Positions 12,961 to 25,376 of a stretch of DNA of 64,000 nt are shown one piece after another. The notes beneath the pieces are model-generated. The model had not been told where the DNA came from. It saw nothing but the letters and a program-made list of their open reading frames with translations, and searched no databases. Position 1 is the first letter of the stretch; each line of letters begins with the position of its first letter. Made by a program: the position numbers and the translations under genes. Source of the stretch: Congeria kusceri (taxonomy: Eukaryota; Mollusca; Bivalvia; Myida; Dreissenidae); contig JAPFQT010000078.1 of NCBI GenBank assembly GCA_027627225.1, positions 775,001 through 839,000 on the forward strand, written 5' to 3'.

Positions 12961-13053
12961 CAGACGCCGACGCCGACACCGACGCTGGGGGTAGTAGGAA
13001 AGCTCACCTATTCTTCGAATAGTCGAACTAAAAACAGGTAAATTTAAAAAAAA

Positions 13054-13120
13054 GCCATCGCCGGGATTCGAACCCGGGACCTTTGAGTTCAAAAATCTCG
13101 TGCCATTCGGCCATTTGGAC
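13054..13120 (-). mobile_element. tRNA-like sequence (pseudo-tRNA or SINE head)
   Basis: Read on the minus strand it has box A TGGCCGAATGG and a perfect T-arm CCGGGTTCGAATCCCGG followed by a run of eight T, as pol III genes have. The acceptor strands (GTCCAAA and CGATGGC) do not pair, so a functional tRNA is unlikely. A related sequence occurs at 35804-35875. Confidence 0.55.
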
Positions 13121-13608
13121 TTATACATTTTGCTTGTAAGTGATACGCGTGTTTTCCAAAATACCGATGAAATGCGTTACAAACGCTTTATTATTTTACC
13201 ATTTGAATTCATGATTATCGATAAACGAAACGATATTTCCAAGATATTTCTTAGTCATGAGTGTTATTTCGCTTGATTGTATCGGATGTATAATTTCTTT
13301 TTGAAATATATGACAAACATTTTGAAAATTGTCAATATGCCAATCTGTGAACAGGTCCCTTTAAGCTTACATTATTATCCCATTTACTTCAATATAGGGG
13401 AAACCACTGCTGCCTGGAGTTTGCACATGAGTAAATTCCAGTTGTCTCACTTGCAATGGACAGAATCAGTTTGTTCACTAGTTAATTTTCATGTTTGCTC
13501 GAAATGTATATGCATTCTGTTTCGGTTGCGAATACAATAATCATCAAATGAGTCGGTTTATAATATTTTAACTTTTATTTTATCATATTACCTCATGCGC
13601 ATTGCTGA
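13121..13608. other. non-coding
   Basis: No gene recognised. GTCCCTTTAA at 13350-13360 may be the end of a TTAA-type MITE. Confidence 0.4.
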
Positions 13609-14740
13609 ACCGCCCAACAGACTTGGGGAAACACTAGCGCTCCAACATACTTGGAGAAAGACTAGCACTCCAACAGACTTCGATGAAGACCAGCGCTCCA
13701 ACAGACTTCGATAAAGACTAGCGCTCCAACATACTGGAGAAAGACTAGCGCTCCAACATACTGGAGAAAGACTAGCGCTCCAACAGACTTTGATAAAGAC
13801 TAGCGCTCCAACAGACTTGAACAAAGACTAGCGCTCCAACAGACTTGGATAAAGACTAGCGCTCCAACACACTTAGAGTATCCCTATCGCTCCACAGTTA
13901 GAGGAAGACTATCACTCCAACAGACTTGGATAAAGACAAGCTCCCAACAGACTCGGAGAAAGACAAGCGCTCCAACACACTTAGAGAAGACTAGCGCTCC
14001 AACAGACTTTGAGAAAACTAGCGCTCCAACAGACTTTGAGAAAGACTAGCGCTCCAACAAACTTGGAGAAGACTAGCGCTCCAACAGACTTAGAGAAGAC
14101 TAGCGCTCCAACGGACTTGGAGAAAGACTAGCGCTCCAACAGACTTGGAGAACGACTAGCGCTCCAACAGGCTTGGAGAAAGACTAGCGCTCAAACAGAC
14201 TTGGAGAAAGACTAGCGCTCCAACAGACTTGGAAAACGTCTAGCGCTCCAACAGACGTGGAGAAGACTAGCGCTCCATCAGACTTGGAGAAAGACGAGCG
14301 CTCCATCAGACTTGCATAAGACTAGCGCTCCAACAGACTTGGAGAAAGACTAGCGCTCCAGCAGACTTAGAGAAGACTAGAGCTCCAACAGACTCAGAGA
14401 AGACTAGCACTCCAACAGAGTTGGAGAAGACTAGCGCTCCAACAGACTTGGAGAAGACTAGCGCTCCAACAGACTCAGAGAAGACTAGCGCTCCATAAGA
14501 CTTAGAGAAGACCAGCGCTCCAACAGACTTGGAGAAGACTAGCGCTCCAACAGACTTGGAGAAGACTAGCGCTACAACAGACTTGGAGAAAACTAGCGCT
14601 CCAACAGACTTAGAGAAGATTAGCGCTCCAACAGACTTAGAGAAGACTAGCGCTCCAACAGACTTGGAGAAGACTAACGCTCCAACACACTCATTTTGTG
14701 AAAAGAAAGCGCTGCAACACTCAATTAATTAATGTAAGAC
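13609..14740. repeat. 27/28-bp minisatellite (AGCGCTCCAACAGACTTGG)
   Basis: About 40 copies of a unit with AGCGCTCCAACAGACTTGG followed by AGAAGACT or AGAAAGACT (27 or 28 bp). The AGCGCT palindrome is strongly conserved. The 27-bp version keeps a frame open as a 9-residue EKTSAPTDL repeat at 14529-14732, which is a by-product. Confidence 0.95.
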
Positions 14741-15178
14741 TAGCGACCCACCACACATACTTTGTGCAGGAATAGCGCTCTAGCACACTTATTTTATCCA
14801 AGACTAGCACGTCAACACACTTATTTTATACAAGACCAGCGATCTAACACTTATTTTATCAAAGACCAGCGCTCCAATTTACATATTTTATCCAAGACCA
14901 GTGCTCTAACACACTTATTTTATCCAAGACCAGCGCTCTAACACACTGATTTTATCCAAGACTAGCACTCCAACACACTTAGTTTGTCCAAGACCAGCAC
15001 TCTTACACTCTTATTTTATCCAAGACCAGTGCTCTAACACACTTATTTTATCCAAGACTAGCGCTTTACACCATTATTGTATCCAAGACCAGCACTCGAA
15101 CACGCTTATTTATCCAAGACCAGCGCTCGAACACACTTATTTTATCCAAGACCAGCACTCTAACACACTTGTTTTATA
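14741..15178. repeat. 32-bp minisatellite (CAAGACCAGCGCTCTAACAC)
   Basis: About 14 copies of a unit with CAAGACCAGCGCTCTAACAC and ACTTATTTTATC. It directly continues the preceding array and keeps its AAGACNAGCGCTC core but replaces AGACTTGGAG with ACACTTATTTTAT, so it looks like a diverged second-generation sub-family. Confidence 0.92.
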
Positions 15179-18100
15179 TTTACTGTCTGTAATGACAACA
15201 CGAATGCATTTACAGTGACATAAAATGATGTCATAATAAACACTCTGTTAACATGAATCGTTTTTACTACAAGTGGTAATTGTGAGTTGATTAGTTTGAA
15301 AAGTTAACCAGTTTACCGTATGTTATGCTCTGTAAACAACCGTCATTTTTGTATTTCTACATACATGTTGCATTTCAACGTGTTAATCAGGATGCATCAT
15401 GTCTTATATGGTATGTTTCTCGGTCCGTACACCGGAAGACATATACCACAAATTAAACGCGTGGCACAAAACGCTGTGACCGCAATGATTCCCAGGCGTG
15501 GTGCAGGAACAGACAAGCGCCGTTTATTTTACCGTCGTTTTCGATTTGCGTAAACAAGCATCAAAAACAGATACATAAAAACCGAATACAGTTTGGTGTA
15601 ACCCATGGTAAAATATTTAAAGAAAATTGCAGTAAAAAAAACATTTTTTTAACAACTGTGAACAACCTTAGCGACTGCCAGTTGGGAGGTATCTCCTCGG
15701 TGTTTTAATAATATTAATAATGAGCGATATTTTCCGACAAACATGATAAATAAAAATATCGTTAAAAAGAAGCTTTTCGTGGACACAAATTTCATATTCA
15801 AAACATTTTCACTGGTAAACAATAAAAAGTCAAAGCGTATATCACATGCGTGCAAAATCTTCAATATTACGGTTATGAAACTGTTTTAATTTTATCAACG
15901 TGTTGGCTGTAAACTACCTGACGAAGACTACACGTGTAGTTGTCATTTTTTGGCGTAGCTGTCTAAGATCACTTTTGAATCAGATTGTCTTGCGATAATT
16001 GTGCAGCGGGAAAATTGAATGCCAATAGAATTGGGCAATTTTTCTAATTCTAGGGAATGCAAACTTCAAACAATGGCTTAACATATACCAATAACTGTTG
16101 CATACTTTTGGGGAATAAAAATTTACATAATTGTTTACATAAGCGGTTAACATGATGTTATAAACATATCTTCAACATACACTCTAGAACTGAGGTTAAT
16201 TATGAACGTATTTTCTCATAGTATGCCAAAAACAGAATGCTATATTCATTCGCGTAACGATATAACTATTTTGTTTAGCCTACATTTATATTAGCGTTAC
16301 GCTCTATAAATAGCACTTGTGCAAGTTCCCATTCATAAATCTCATTCACAGTGTTGCCGTTCCATGTAGCCCATTGATTCTAGCGAGTTCATCACATTCC
16401 AGAAACAGAAGTGTCATTCAAAAAATAGCGCACGTAGCTATCAACAGTTGTATAGCTGTGTTAATATACTCGTACATGCATCAATAATAGCGTTCAGAGA
16501 ATCTTAAACCTAAAAATGTCAATAAATGGGGAATTTATATTTATAAACTTACTGTTCATTTGAATTGAAATTGTGGTGGCGATTTATTAACGATTATTTA
16601 TAATTGCATCTTTCTATCAACTTCTCCAGTAGATGTTATTTAATCTATAAAAAGATGCTACAATTTCTATCGATACAATTTTATGAAAAAAAATTCGGAA
16701 TACGTCGAATTGCTATTCGCGTAGCATGATTACACAATTTGCATTACTAATTATACACAGGAACCCCGATATATCATATTTCTTCTGATATAATTTAAAA
16801 TCGTCATAGGATTGTGGATTTGTGATAACTGATCATGTGTATTTCCCTGTGCCGTACTATTTTTTCTCAAACTGACTTCTCACTTTAATGTACAGGGCTA
16901 ATTGAATTCTAGATAACTTTCCCATATTCAACACTTCGCATTTCGTGACAAATGGACTCCACAATTGGATTAGTGGATTTATTTCTTATTCAAACACTGT
17001 GAAGATGTATTAATGATGAAAACACCAAAACGCTGCACAAAACGATAGTGTCGTGCTAGAGTAAACGCTTTTTGCAAGAACAACATGTTCAAGCCCATAT
17101 CACTAAAAAAGCTTTAAACACTATTTTTGCCTAAGTGCTATGCGATAATTACATAAACTCAGTCCACAAAAGTCATGCAAAATGTGTCATGAGTAAACCG
17201 TTAAACACCTTTTCGTTCTTTTTATGTTATAGTCTTGCGATTTTCGCACTTCCTCTTGTATGCTCGTAAAAACAAATATATTACTGGACAAGCCATTAAC
17301 TATTGTGAACGATATACTTACTTTATGCCAAACCGTTTAATCGTATTCTTTGATATGTTATTTTACACACTTGGTTGGGAGGCATATCATGAGCGATGCT
17401 GCTGGTTATCTTGCAGACCCCCCCCCCCCCTCCAAACAAACATCATTATACCAGAGACGCGCTTATGTCTGGCTAACAGGCTTGTTACACAACAACAACA
17501 GCGAGAGTGGCAGCATGTGAGTAAATATCTACCATGTGGTGATAAACAAAAAATATCTTCCATTTTTAATAAAAGGTTCCGTAACGTTGGCAAGTGCTGT
17601 TAGGAAGCCAGTAAATCAAAGCACTTGAATACTTTGCGTACCTAGTGTGAGGCTCATGCGGATTTAATACGTCATCGACCCATTATCTTAGACAGGTACG
17701 TATCAGTAATCTTTCATAGTAATGCAAAGTACTAGTCCGATTAAATAACAATCCTGTTTTAGTAGTAACAGCGCTGTAATGGATATGGAGTCTAAACATG
17801 CGACCGGGATATCGTGCGTTCGACCATTGGACTAGGATCATTGCAATAAAATCAAGTCATAAGTCGTGCATTTGAAAGCGTATTCACTAGCATTACGTAT
17901 TTTATATTTTTATATAGTATTAATATTTTCGTTAATTTTGCTCTGTGTCAGTGTCATGCGTGCTAGTTCGCTGGTACGAATTCAAGGGATGCATGTTCTA
18001 TGTTACTGTAAATATCAGATCGAGTTGACTACACTAGTATAAGAACTTTATACCTAGACACTCTCCGAATATACTTTCCCTGCCAAAAAATCGCACCTCA

Positions 18101-18694
18101 AAATAAACTAACATTAATTCATTACCCTTTACCACAACACTGCAGTAATCTGTCAATACATTCCGTAGAGAAACACTCGAGAGCAGTGCGTTAGGCATGA
18201 TAGAGCTGAAAACAGGTTATCCGAATAGTCTGTGTGCAAACCTGTACAGTTGTCATAGAAGATTGTGTAAATGATCTCAATATATTATCAGCGCATTAAA
18301 ATCAGATATTCGGGCGATGCTTGTAAGATACAGAAATGGTTAGCGTCATATGCACTTTATAATTCACTTTAACTATTGCAAATAGAACAGAGCATGAAAC
18401 ATACTCCGGCTTTTGTCTACATTTATCAGAAGAAAAGGTTGCATAATGGTTGATACAAACATGTCCGATAAAAAAGCGTGATTGCATTTTTGCACATGGC
18501 CTTTTAATAATATAAAATAAACCTTGCTTTAACAAATGACTTCAGGAAAGAAATTACACAAAACCTCTTAACCCGGCTTGTTTGCGTATTTTCTATAGGC
18601 AGCTGAAGTCTCTATTGTCAGATTACGCATGTTTTGGTTTGGTCGTGTCATTCAACTTTGAGTGAGTTGTACTGCTCGTAATGTACATTGCTTT
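15179..18694. other. gene-poor AT-rich region
   Basis: No gene recognised. A 123-codon frame at 17235-17603 (+) runs through a poly-C tract and has no domain. GTAATGGATATGGAGTC with GTGCGTTCGACC (17770-17826) may be a decayed SINE head. 16500-16860 is a diverged match to 19770-20130. Confidence 0.5.
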
Positions 18695-19035
18695 TTAAAG
18701 GTGCAGTTCTCAATTATAGGCTGTGAAAAATAATTTTCTGAAACTGACTTTTCCTGTTCTATAATACATGTAATTGTTCCCATTTCAATGTTTTAACAGC
18801 ATAGTTCTTGTGACAAATATCTGTTATTTGGTGGGAATTAATTGCTACCTGGTAGACATAACCAGGTAATTTATGATACAAAAAGGCATAATCCAAATCA
18901 AAATAATTATGTTTTACAAATTACAACCGAATAGCATAGCAGACCAAACAATTTCGATGGATTCTACAAATTCTTGTTCTAAAATTCCAGTTAAAAAATG
19001 TTTTCCACACCCAAACTGTGAAGCTGTCCCTTTAA
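18695..19035. mobile_element. MITE with TTAA ends, copy 2
   Basis: Begins TTAAAGGTGCAGTTCTCAAT and ends GAAGCTGTCCCTTTAA. It shares GCTACCTGGTAGACATAACC and CAAAATAATTATGTTTTACA with the copy at 1401-1757. Confidence 0.7.
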
Positions 19036-19309
19036 CATATGACTTGTGGGTAGCCAGGGAAATGACTTTGGTTAGAAGTAAAATCCTCGGACTTCTCTCT
19101 ATTTTGCAAATAATGGGGGTGAACGTTTATCCATCGTCTCAACAAAACAACTTTCCTTGATGTACGTAGAAACTTACGCTTTGCAACGTGATGGTTCCGC
19201 CCGCGATTAAATCGTCGTTATCATGTAGTGTCCTCGTTAAACATGTCCTTTTGGAAAATATGGAAACAAACGCGAATAAACCATGTCAATAAATTTACAT
19301 TTTTTCGGC

Positions 19310-19455
19310 GTAGCTGTTTAACCCAACTTTTTACCTTTCTCAACATCCAATCAAATGTTGTGAAACTTTCCCGCCAGTAGCCCCGAAGGAATAAACCCTA
19401 ACATTGCATCCGCTATTTGAAAAGAAATCCCAACCACGGCCTGTAAAAAATGGCT
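19310..19455. mobile_element. dispersed repeat (CATCCAATCAAATGTTGTGA family), copy 1
   Basis: TTTTTCGGCGTAGCTGTTTA, CATCCAATCAAATGTTGTGA and TTCCCGCCAGTAGCCC recur in order at 56815-56960; the last two blocks also recur at 57940-58020. Type unknown. Confidence 0.65.
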
Positions 19456-20749
19456 CCATTTTTTTTTGGAGGTGAATGGAAAAATTAGCCAATGTGGAAA
19501 AATCCAGACAGATTTCTTTACTTTGTTTACATTTTTGACTGATTTCCAGTTCTGAGCTCCACCTAGAAAGTTGCATTGGCTCAATTTTCATTTTCCAATT
19601 ACACGCCGATGTTTACAGGCCGTGTAATACAATTATAACCTTGGGAAAATCCCCCGTTAACATCGCATATTCGATAGGCAACATTCCATAGAATGCTGAC
19701 TAACCTGCGCCTATTAATAGACTACACGTCCACAACACTGAGTCGTTCTAACAAGCATCCAGATAATCATCGACGATAAGATTAATAAACAATGAAGAAT
19801 TACTTATATTTATATACTTACAATGTATGTTGATTTGAATAAAGGTTGGTAGATCTATTTATTAAGAATAATTAAGAATTGCATTTTCTCTTACTCTTTC
19901 TCAACTATTATAAAACGCTCGAGACGTACTTTCCCAAAGGAATATAAATCTAATTCGCCACTATTTAAAATTGCGTTACGTTTTTGTTATCACACAATTA
20001 AGTCAAATCATTATTTTTTATTGCGATGAATGTTCCCTGATGTTTGTCATGGTTTGTTTTTATTTGGCACACATAGTATAAATGCTTATTCTGTTGCAAA
20101 TATTATAAAGGCTGATATTCATTCTCGTTATTATTTTCTTGGAAACAATCTAGCTTCTAGTAAATTTTGATTTGCCTGATTTGACTGACAAATACTGTAT
20201 AAATTGTTTAGATTAAAAAAGATTCACTGATGTAAATGTACGATCGGTTAATTGTACGGACATTTCATAATGAAGTTATGTTAATCATTTAGACTTTTCA
20301 TAGTTTCACGGCGCCTTATGACGCTCTGCATCATTGTTTTTCTTGTAAAATACTGACACCAAATTCTCGTGCTGAGGCTATTCAATCCACAAATATACAT
20401 TGTTTTGATATAGACTGAATAAATGCATTGTTTACTAAAAGACTTTAATACTAACGCTTCATACATATATTTCTTTGTTTAATGTATTATCTCTATTGCT
20501 AACGGTACTTTGTAAAGATAAACATACTGACGTTTTGATGCGCAGATGAGTCTGACTTATTTGGGCTATTCAAGTAGCACTGATCTAAAACATGGGACAG
20601 TTCATCAGTTCATTACTTTGACATGAAATAATGCTGTCCTTTTAATTTATTTTAAATATAGAAACATTGCATACTACTGTTTCAGGAGCTAGCCACATGA
20701 AAATATGAGTTCGCTATTTGATAATGAAAATTTATATATTTATTTTATT

Positions 20750-20882
20750 TTCTAAAAATTATATTAAATGCGTGTAGAATGACGATCTACGAAGAAATGA
20801 GTCCGTTCGTTTATAAAGCAAATCATCATATGTATCAGTTTTAAATATTCATGTAGGATATTTAATTTACACTCTTTACAAA
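20750..20882. mobile_element. dispersed repeat shared with 36180-36315
   Basis: ACGATCTACGAAGAAATGAG, TATGTATCAGTTTTAAATAT and ATTTAATTTACACTCT match 36180-36315 block for block in the same orientation. No ends could be defined. Confidence 0.6.
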
Positions 20883-21609
20883 CATTTACGACATACGCCG
20901 AATATCTTTCTTAAAGATATGTCTTGTATCTTATAATTCAATAGCAGACCCCGATACAGGATTTGTAGTTAGAGGTGGCGTAAATATTGCATAACCTTCC
21001 AATCTATACACGTATAAACGATATAGTTTGGAAATCAAGAACAAAATTAAATCGCGCGTTATTATTAATTAGAAGAGATTCTACGAGCGTTCTAGGCTTC
21101 TGTGCAAATATATTACAGTAAGAAAGCGGATAAGCTGATAGACTCATTTGACAGACGTATGTCATTCTTCGATTCAGGAGAACGTGACAATGTCTAAGTA
21201 GTTGTAAGTTAATATTGTGCAATTTAAACAAAAATAGAATTTTAAAATTAGACAATTTTACGGGAGACGTACCGCGCCTTATCTCCAACCCTAACCCCTC
21301 TAAATCTGCCGCTCGAGTTTTAACATAAATTTTCGACAAGCTATAGCCGTATGTAGATGACATACATATTATTATGTCATGAAAAACCACGATTACTTAA
21401 AATAATGGATGTTTCCAGTAATAGGTTACCTTCCTATCTTCCAATGATAAACATTCATCTAAAAGGATCCCGACGGTAATCCGGATCACCACTAACTGCT
21501 AATCATGTGTTCATTGGGCAATTTCCAAACTTCCTAGAAAATGTTAAATGCGTACAATTGCTAACAGACAGACGTCAAGTTGCTAACAAACAGACAAACA
21601 GATAAACAA
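20883..21609. other. non-coding, unrecognised minus-strand frame
   Basis: A 128-codon frame on the minus strand (21004-21390) has no recognisable domain and AT-rich codon use; I do not support it as a gene. Nothing else was recognised. Confidence 0.4.
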
Positions 21610-22245
21610 ATAAAGACAAGACAAGACAAGACAATAGTTTTATTCAAGATTAGTACAAAGTACATGATCTAGAAAAAAACCCGAACATATATACATTCTA
21701 TACGCGGTCAATGCATTCGGAATTTGTTCTAAAAATCGTGAAATATATGCAAATTAAAAACGAAACGAATTAATTGCAGTATAACATAACATAAGTTGCA
21801 AACGTATGGAGAGTGATGTACATGTATATTATACATGAATAGATTGTCTAATTTCTAATGCATATTTAATATATTTGGCAACACTTTTAACAACATCAGA
21901 GTTAACTGATCCCATTAATGAATTGAACTTATACACAGATGGTCTATCGTAAAATCGTTTATCAAGAAATCGTCGCCTTACTGTTGAGTAACATGGACAA
22001 ATGCATATAAAATGGTACACATCTTCTAAATCACGCCTTCCACGGTAGAGACAGTGCCTTTCATTTCTTGGTATATTATTTGAGCCATAGCGGCCTGTAT
22101 GAATTCTTAACAAATGAGCACAAATTCTAAAACGTGTAAAAAATTTCCTGAGACTAGCAGGCAATATATCAAGATAACATTCGTACATAAAATTATTTTT
22201 GTAATAAACGTAATCCAAAATAAACCAACGTTCAATTCATTTAAA
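21610..22245 (-). pseudogene. 5'-truncated LINE (non-LTR retrotransposon) 3' end
   Basis: The minus-strand frame 22218-21829 (about 129 residues) resembles the C-terminal tail of a jockey/I-type LINE polyprotein. It has LLRIHTGRYG, IPRNERHCLYRGRRDLED and YHFICICPCYSTVRRRF, the Cys/His-containing segment that follows the reverse transcriptase. It is preceded by an in-frame stop near 22240 and followed by about 200 bp of 3' UTR, AATAAAACTATTGTC and a short (TTGTC)n tail, as LINE 3' ends have. No endonuclease or reverse transcriptase core is present, so it is a dead 5'-truncated copy. The family-level match is from memory of such sequences, not a search. Confidence 0.7.
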
Positions 22246-22514
22246 CATAAGTACCTTGGCGCAGTTATTATTTCTTCGTTGGTGTTCGGTGGAGTTGTGA
22301 TCGACTAACGGAGCGGTATAATCAAGGGTCGTCAGGTAATTGACCACTATAGATATCTGGATGACAGTGCTATGTCAATTATTATTCAATCGTATTTAGA
22401 TGGTAAACAACAATGTACTTTAATAGTAATAACGAATCGTGGTATATCATTTTGAAAATTTTGCTTTCTTGATATAATAATTCGGCTAGCGTCACACTAA
22501 AGGCTTGGGATTTA

Positions 22515-22690
22515 TAATTTTCGATTTATCGGCCAATAAACAATAAAAACAATTTGGAGATCTGATGCGCAGGAATTAAACGAGTTGTTTAATAGCCACG
22601 CATCAAAACGACATAGAGTTATTTTTTGGCTGATAGACAACGGTAATGCAAAACGTATTTCGATTCTAACATGATTTGACATATATTTCT
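22515..22690. mobile_element. palindromic MITE, copy at 22.5 kb
   Basis: TTATCGGCCAATAAACAA, TCTGATGCGCAGGAATTAAA, CCACGCATCAAAACGACATA and TTTCGATTCTAACATGATTT match the palindrome-ended MITE family. Confidence 0.65.
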
Positions 22691-22854
22691 AAAGTATGGG
22701 GAACAAATCCATATGTAATTCTGCCCACTTCATTATTCTTGTTATCTCCCGTGGTGAAAAGAAATATAACGTTTTCATCCGTTAATAGTTTTTGCCTTCA
22801 AAATTTACTTTATAAGAAATAAGTTGAAAGTCATGGCATAAAATAGTACAGGTT

Positions 22855-23755
22855 CACAAGCGGACACGCACACGTTCACACGCCAACACGCACATGTTCA
22901 TAGGCGAACACGAACAAATTCACACACACACACACACACCATAATATGCGAACACGCGCACGTTTACAAACGAACATGCACAGGTTTATAGGCGAACAAG
23001 CACACGTTCACACTCGAACATGAACACGTTCTTAGGCGAACACGCACACGTTCACACGCACATGTTTACAGGTGAACACACACACGCTCATTATGCGAAT
23101 ACCCACACGTTCACAGGTGAACACGCACATGCTCATAGGCGAACACGCATATGTCCACAGGCGAACACGCACATGTCCATAAGCGAACACGCACACGCAA
23201 ACACGCACACGTTCACACGAGCATGTTCATAGGCGAACACGCATACGTTCATAGGCGAACACGCATACGTTTATAGGCGAACAAGCACACGCTCACACGC
23301 GAACATGCACACGTTCTTAGGCGAACACGCACACGTTCACACGCACATGTTCACATGTGAACACACACACGCTCATATGCGAACACGCACACGTTCACAG
23401 GTGAACACGCACATGCTCATATGCGCACACGCACACGTTCATAGGCAAACACGCACACGTCGCACGCACACCTTCATAGGCGAACACGCATATGTCCATA
23501 GGCGAACACGCACATAACCATAAGCGAACACGCACAGGCGAACACGCACACGTTCACACGAGCATGTTCATAGGCGAACACGCATACGTTCACAGGCGAA
23601 CACGCATACATTCATAGGCGAACAAGCAAGCGCGAATGATCACATGCGAACACGCACACAATCATAGGCTAACACGCACACGCGAACGTTCACAGACAAA
23701 CACGCACACGTTCATAGACGAGCACGCACATGTTCTCATGCGAAAACGCACACAA
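22855..23755. repeat. ~22-bp minisatellite (AGGCGAACACGCACACGTTC)
   Basis: Around 40 degenerate copies of AGGCGAACACGCACACGTTC with ACA/ATA linkers, plus a short CA run near 22920. Frames at 23020-23232 and 23305-23517 encode HTHTFTGEHAHAH-like repeats and are by-products. Confidence 0.92.
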
Positions 23756-24098
23756 GTTAACTAACGATGTCCTTTTAGAACATTATGAGAAATTTCAATC
23801 TTTTCAATAAGTCAATTTCCAAAGAAATTTCATTCATTTCTTTCATAGAACACTCAGCACGAATGTTCTTCAACCTCAAAACAAGCAGAAGTAGAAACAA
23901 AACTGCACTTACGGTTGTTAAGGCTAAACAAAATTAATGAATTGTTTCTCGGGCACTTTGTTCCGAAAAATCAGGAGGGAGGGCGGACTTTTATTATATT
24001 GAAGTATTTTTTTTGTACTTTTTTCCCTACTCTTTTCTGTTGGCACTATGTAATGACTGATTAAAACGGGTAAATAAGTACAGATTAAAGACAGATTT
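23756..24098. other. non-coding
   Basis: Nothing recognised between the minisatellite and the next MITE. Confidence 0.5.
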
Positions 24099-24339
24099 GT
24101 GGCGCGTCGTGGGAAAACCGGTGTTAATGCATGTGCGTAAAGTGTCGTCCCGGATCAGCCTGTGCAGTCCGCACAGGCTAATCCGGGACGACACTTTCCG
24201 CCCACAGTGGATTTATGTTTAGAGGAGACTTCCTTGAAACAGAAAATACCATAAAAGCGGAAAGTGCGGACTGCACAGGCTAATCCGGGACGACACTTTA
24301 CACACATGCATTAAGTCCGGTTTTCTAACGACGCGCCTC
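24099..24339. mobile_element. Dreissena-type inverted-repeat MITE, copy 1
   Basis: Terminal inverted repeats of about 75 bp: the start GTGGCGCGTCGTGGGAAAAC, GTAAAGTGTCGTCCCGGAT and GCCTGTGCAGTCCGCAC mirrors the end ATCCGGGACGACACTTTAC and AACGACGCGCCTC. Flanked by a possible TTT(T) duplication. A second copy is at 45179-45416. I recall this family as very abundant in Dreissena genomes. Confidence 0.8.
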
Positions 24340-25009
24340 TTTTATAGTTATAACAACAACAGAAGTAGCCCTTTTTGAAAAATTCTAAATATAAAATTTA
24401 TTAATTACTCATGTTACAAACGGTCATTAAAGCAAGCAGACGTATAAAGGCAATCAATTTGAATGTTCATATTTAACATAAGTGCCTTTAAATTGATACA
24501 CCATCAGCATTAAAGTACTTCTATTTATAGAATTAAACTTCGTAATTTATATTTTAATAACTGTCAAAACTATTATTTATTTTTGCAATAAATCACCAAC
24601 AATTCTTGGAAAGGAAAACCCGAGTATACTGCACACTTGTCAGTGCGGCTGAAATTTTTGTTTGTTACCATAGACTATTGACACAGATTTTCTTTAAAAA
24701 AATATGGAATGCTATTAAACAAGCAAGAGCATCTACGAAAAAAAAAGTTTAAATCAACAAATAGACCATATTTACAAAAGTTCCGAATCGGATATGACAT
24801 GTTTCAAAGTTGAGATTTACAGATTATTTCACAGTGAGTGTATATCCGATAATATTACATCAGACTGGAAGAAAGTGACTTGAAATACCGAAATCTACCT
24901 ATACATGTGAGGCTTCTTCCTCAATGTTAAAATTCGGATTCGTGTCATGCAGCTGTCAATGAAATCTCATTCAAAACATCATATCGTAGAAATAGTTCTT
25001 GGGAACGTT
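24340..25009. other. non-coding AT-rich
   Basis: Nothing recognised. Confidence 0.5.
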
Positions 25010-25376
25010 TATATGGCGTTTATCAGTCCCACCCCATATGCAATCCGAAGCGAGGCCTCGATGTAAGGTATCTATGTATAAAGTTTCATAAAAATATCTC
25101 AATGCGTTCTCAAGTTATTGAGGGGAAACCGTTTTTCTATTTTTAGCAACGGTGACCTTGACCTTTGACCTATTGACCTCAAAATTTATAGGGTTCTTCC
25201 TTTCCTCCCAAGTAACCAGCGTACAAACATTCATGATCATAGGACAAAGAGTTTTCAAGATATCGTGTGGAAACGAAATGGTCTACGGACAGACCTACCG
25301 ACCGACCTACCGACCGACCGACAGGTGCAAAGCAAGATACCCCCACTTCTTCGAAGGGGGGAATAATAAGAGAAGC
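25010..25376. mobile_element. tandem-repeat-core element, 3' part (GACCTTGACC type)
   Basis: One unit of the ATGCAATCCGAAGCGAGG / AAATATCTCAATGCGTTCTC type, then GTGACCTTGACCTTTGACC and a right arm with GAAACGAAATGGTCTACGGA, (CCGACCGAC)n and the terminal hairpin CCCCCACTTCTTCGAAGGGG. No left end was found. Related to 58395-58990 and 45640-46260. Confidence 0.65.

Larger units (their letters stand above)
11330..13038. mobile_element. tandem-repeat-core element with CTCGACTATTCGAAG ends
   Basis: The left end AGAACAAGCGCTGTCAGAGG contains a hairpin (CTGTCAGAGGACAG) followed by CGCTCGACTATTCGAAG. The right end, after a GACGCCGACGCCGACACCGA stretch, is TTCTTCGAATAGTCGAACTA, the inverted match. 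Inside lies an array of about 165-bp units (12215-12960). Treating this 1.7-kb span as one element is an inference; its middle (11400-12200) is unlike the array and may hold other insertions. Confidence 0.55.

Noticed and set aside
13054..13120. Functional tRNA gene on the minus strand
   Set aside because: Good T-arm and terminator, but the two acceptor strands do not pair.
13588..14732. Frames encoding EKTSAPTDL-type repeats
   Set aside because: By-product of the 27-bp unit (nine codons); the phase shifts wherever 28-bp units occur.
17235..17603. 122-residue protein
   Set aside because: The frame includes translated poly-C and CAA runs, has no domain, and is overlapped by an antisense frame.
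21004..21390. 128-residue minus-strand frame
   Set aside because: No recognisable motif and AT-driven composition; its proximity to the LINE remnant does not extend the LINE frame.
23020..23517. His/Thr-rich frames
   Set aside because: By-product of the ~22-bp minisatellite.
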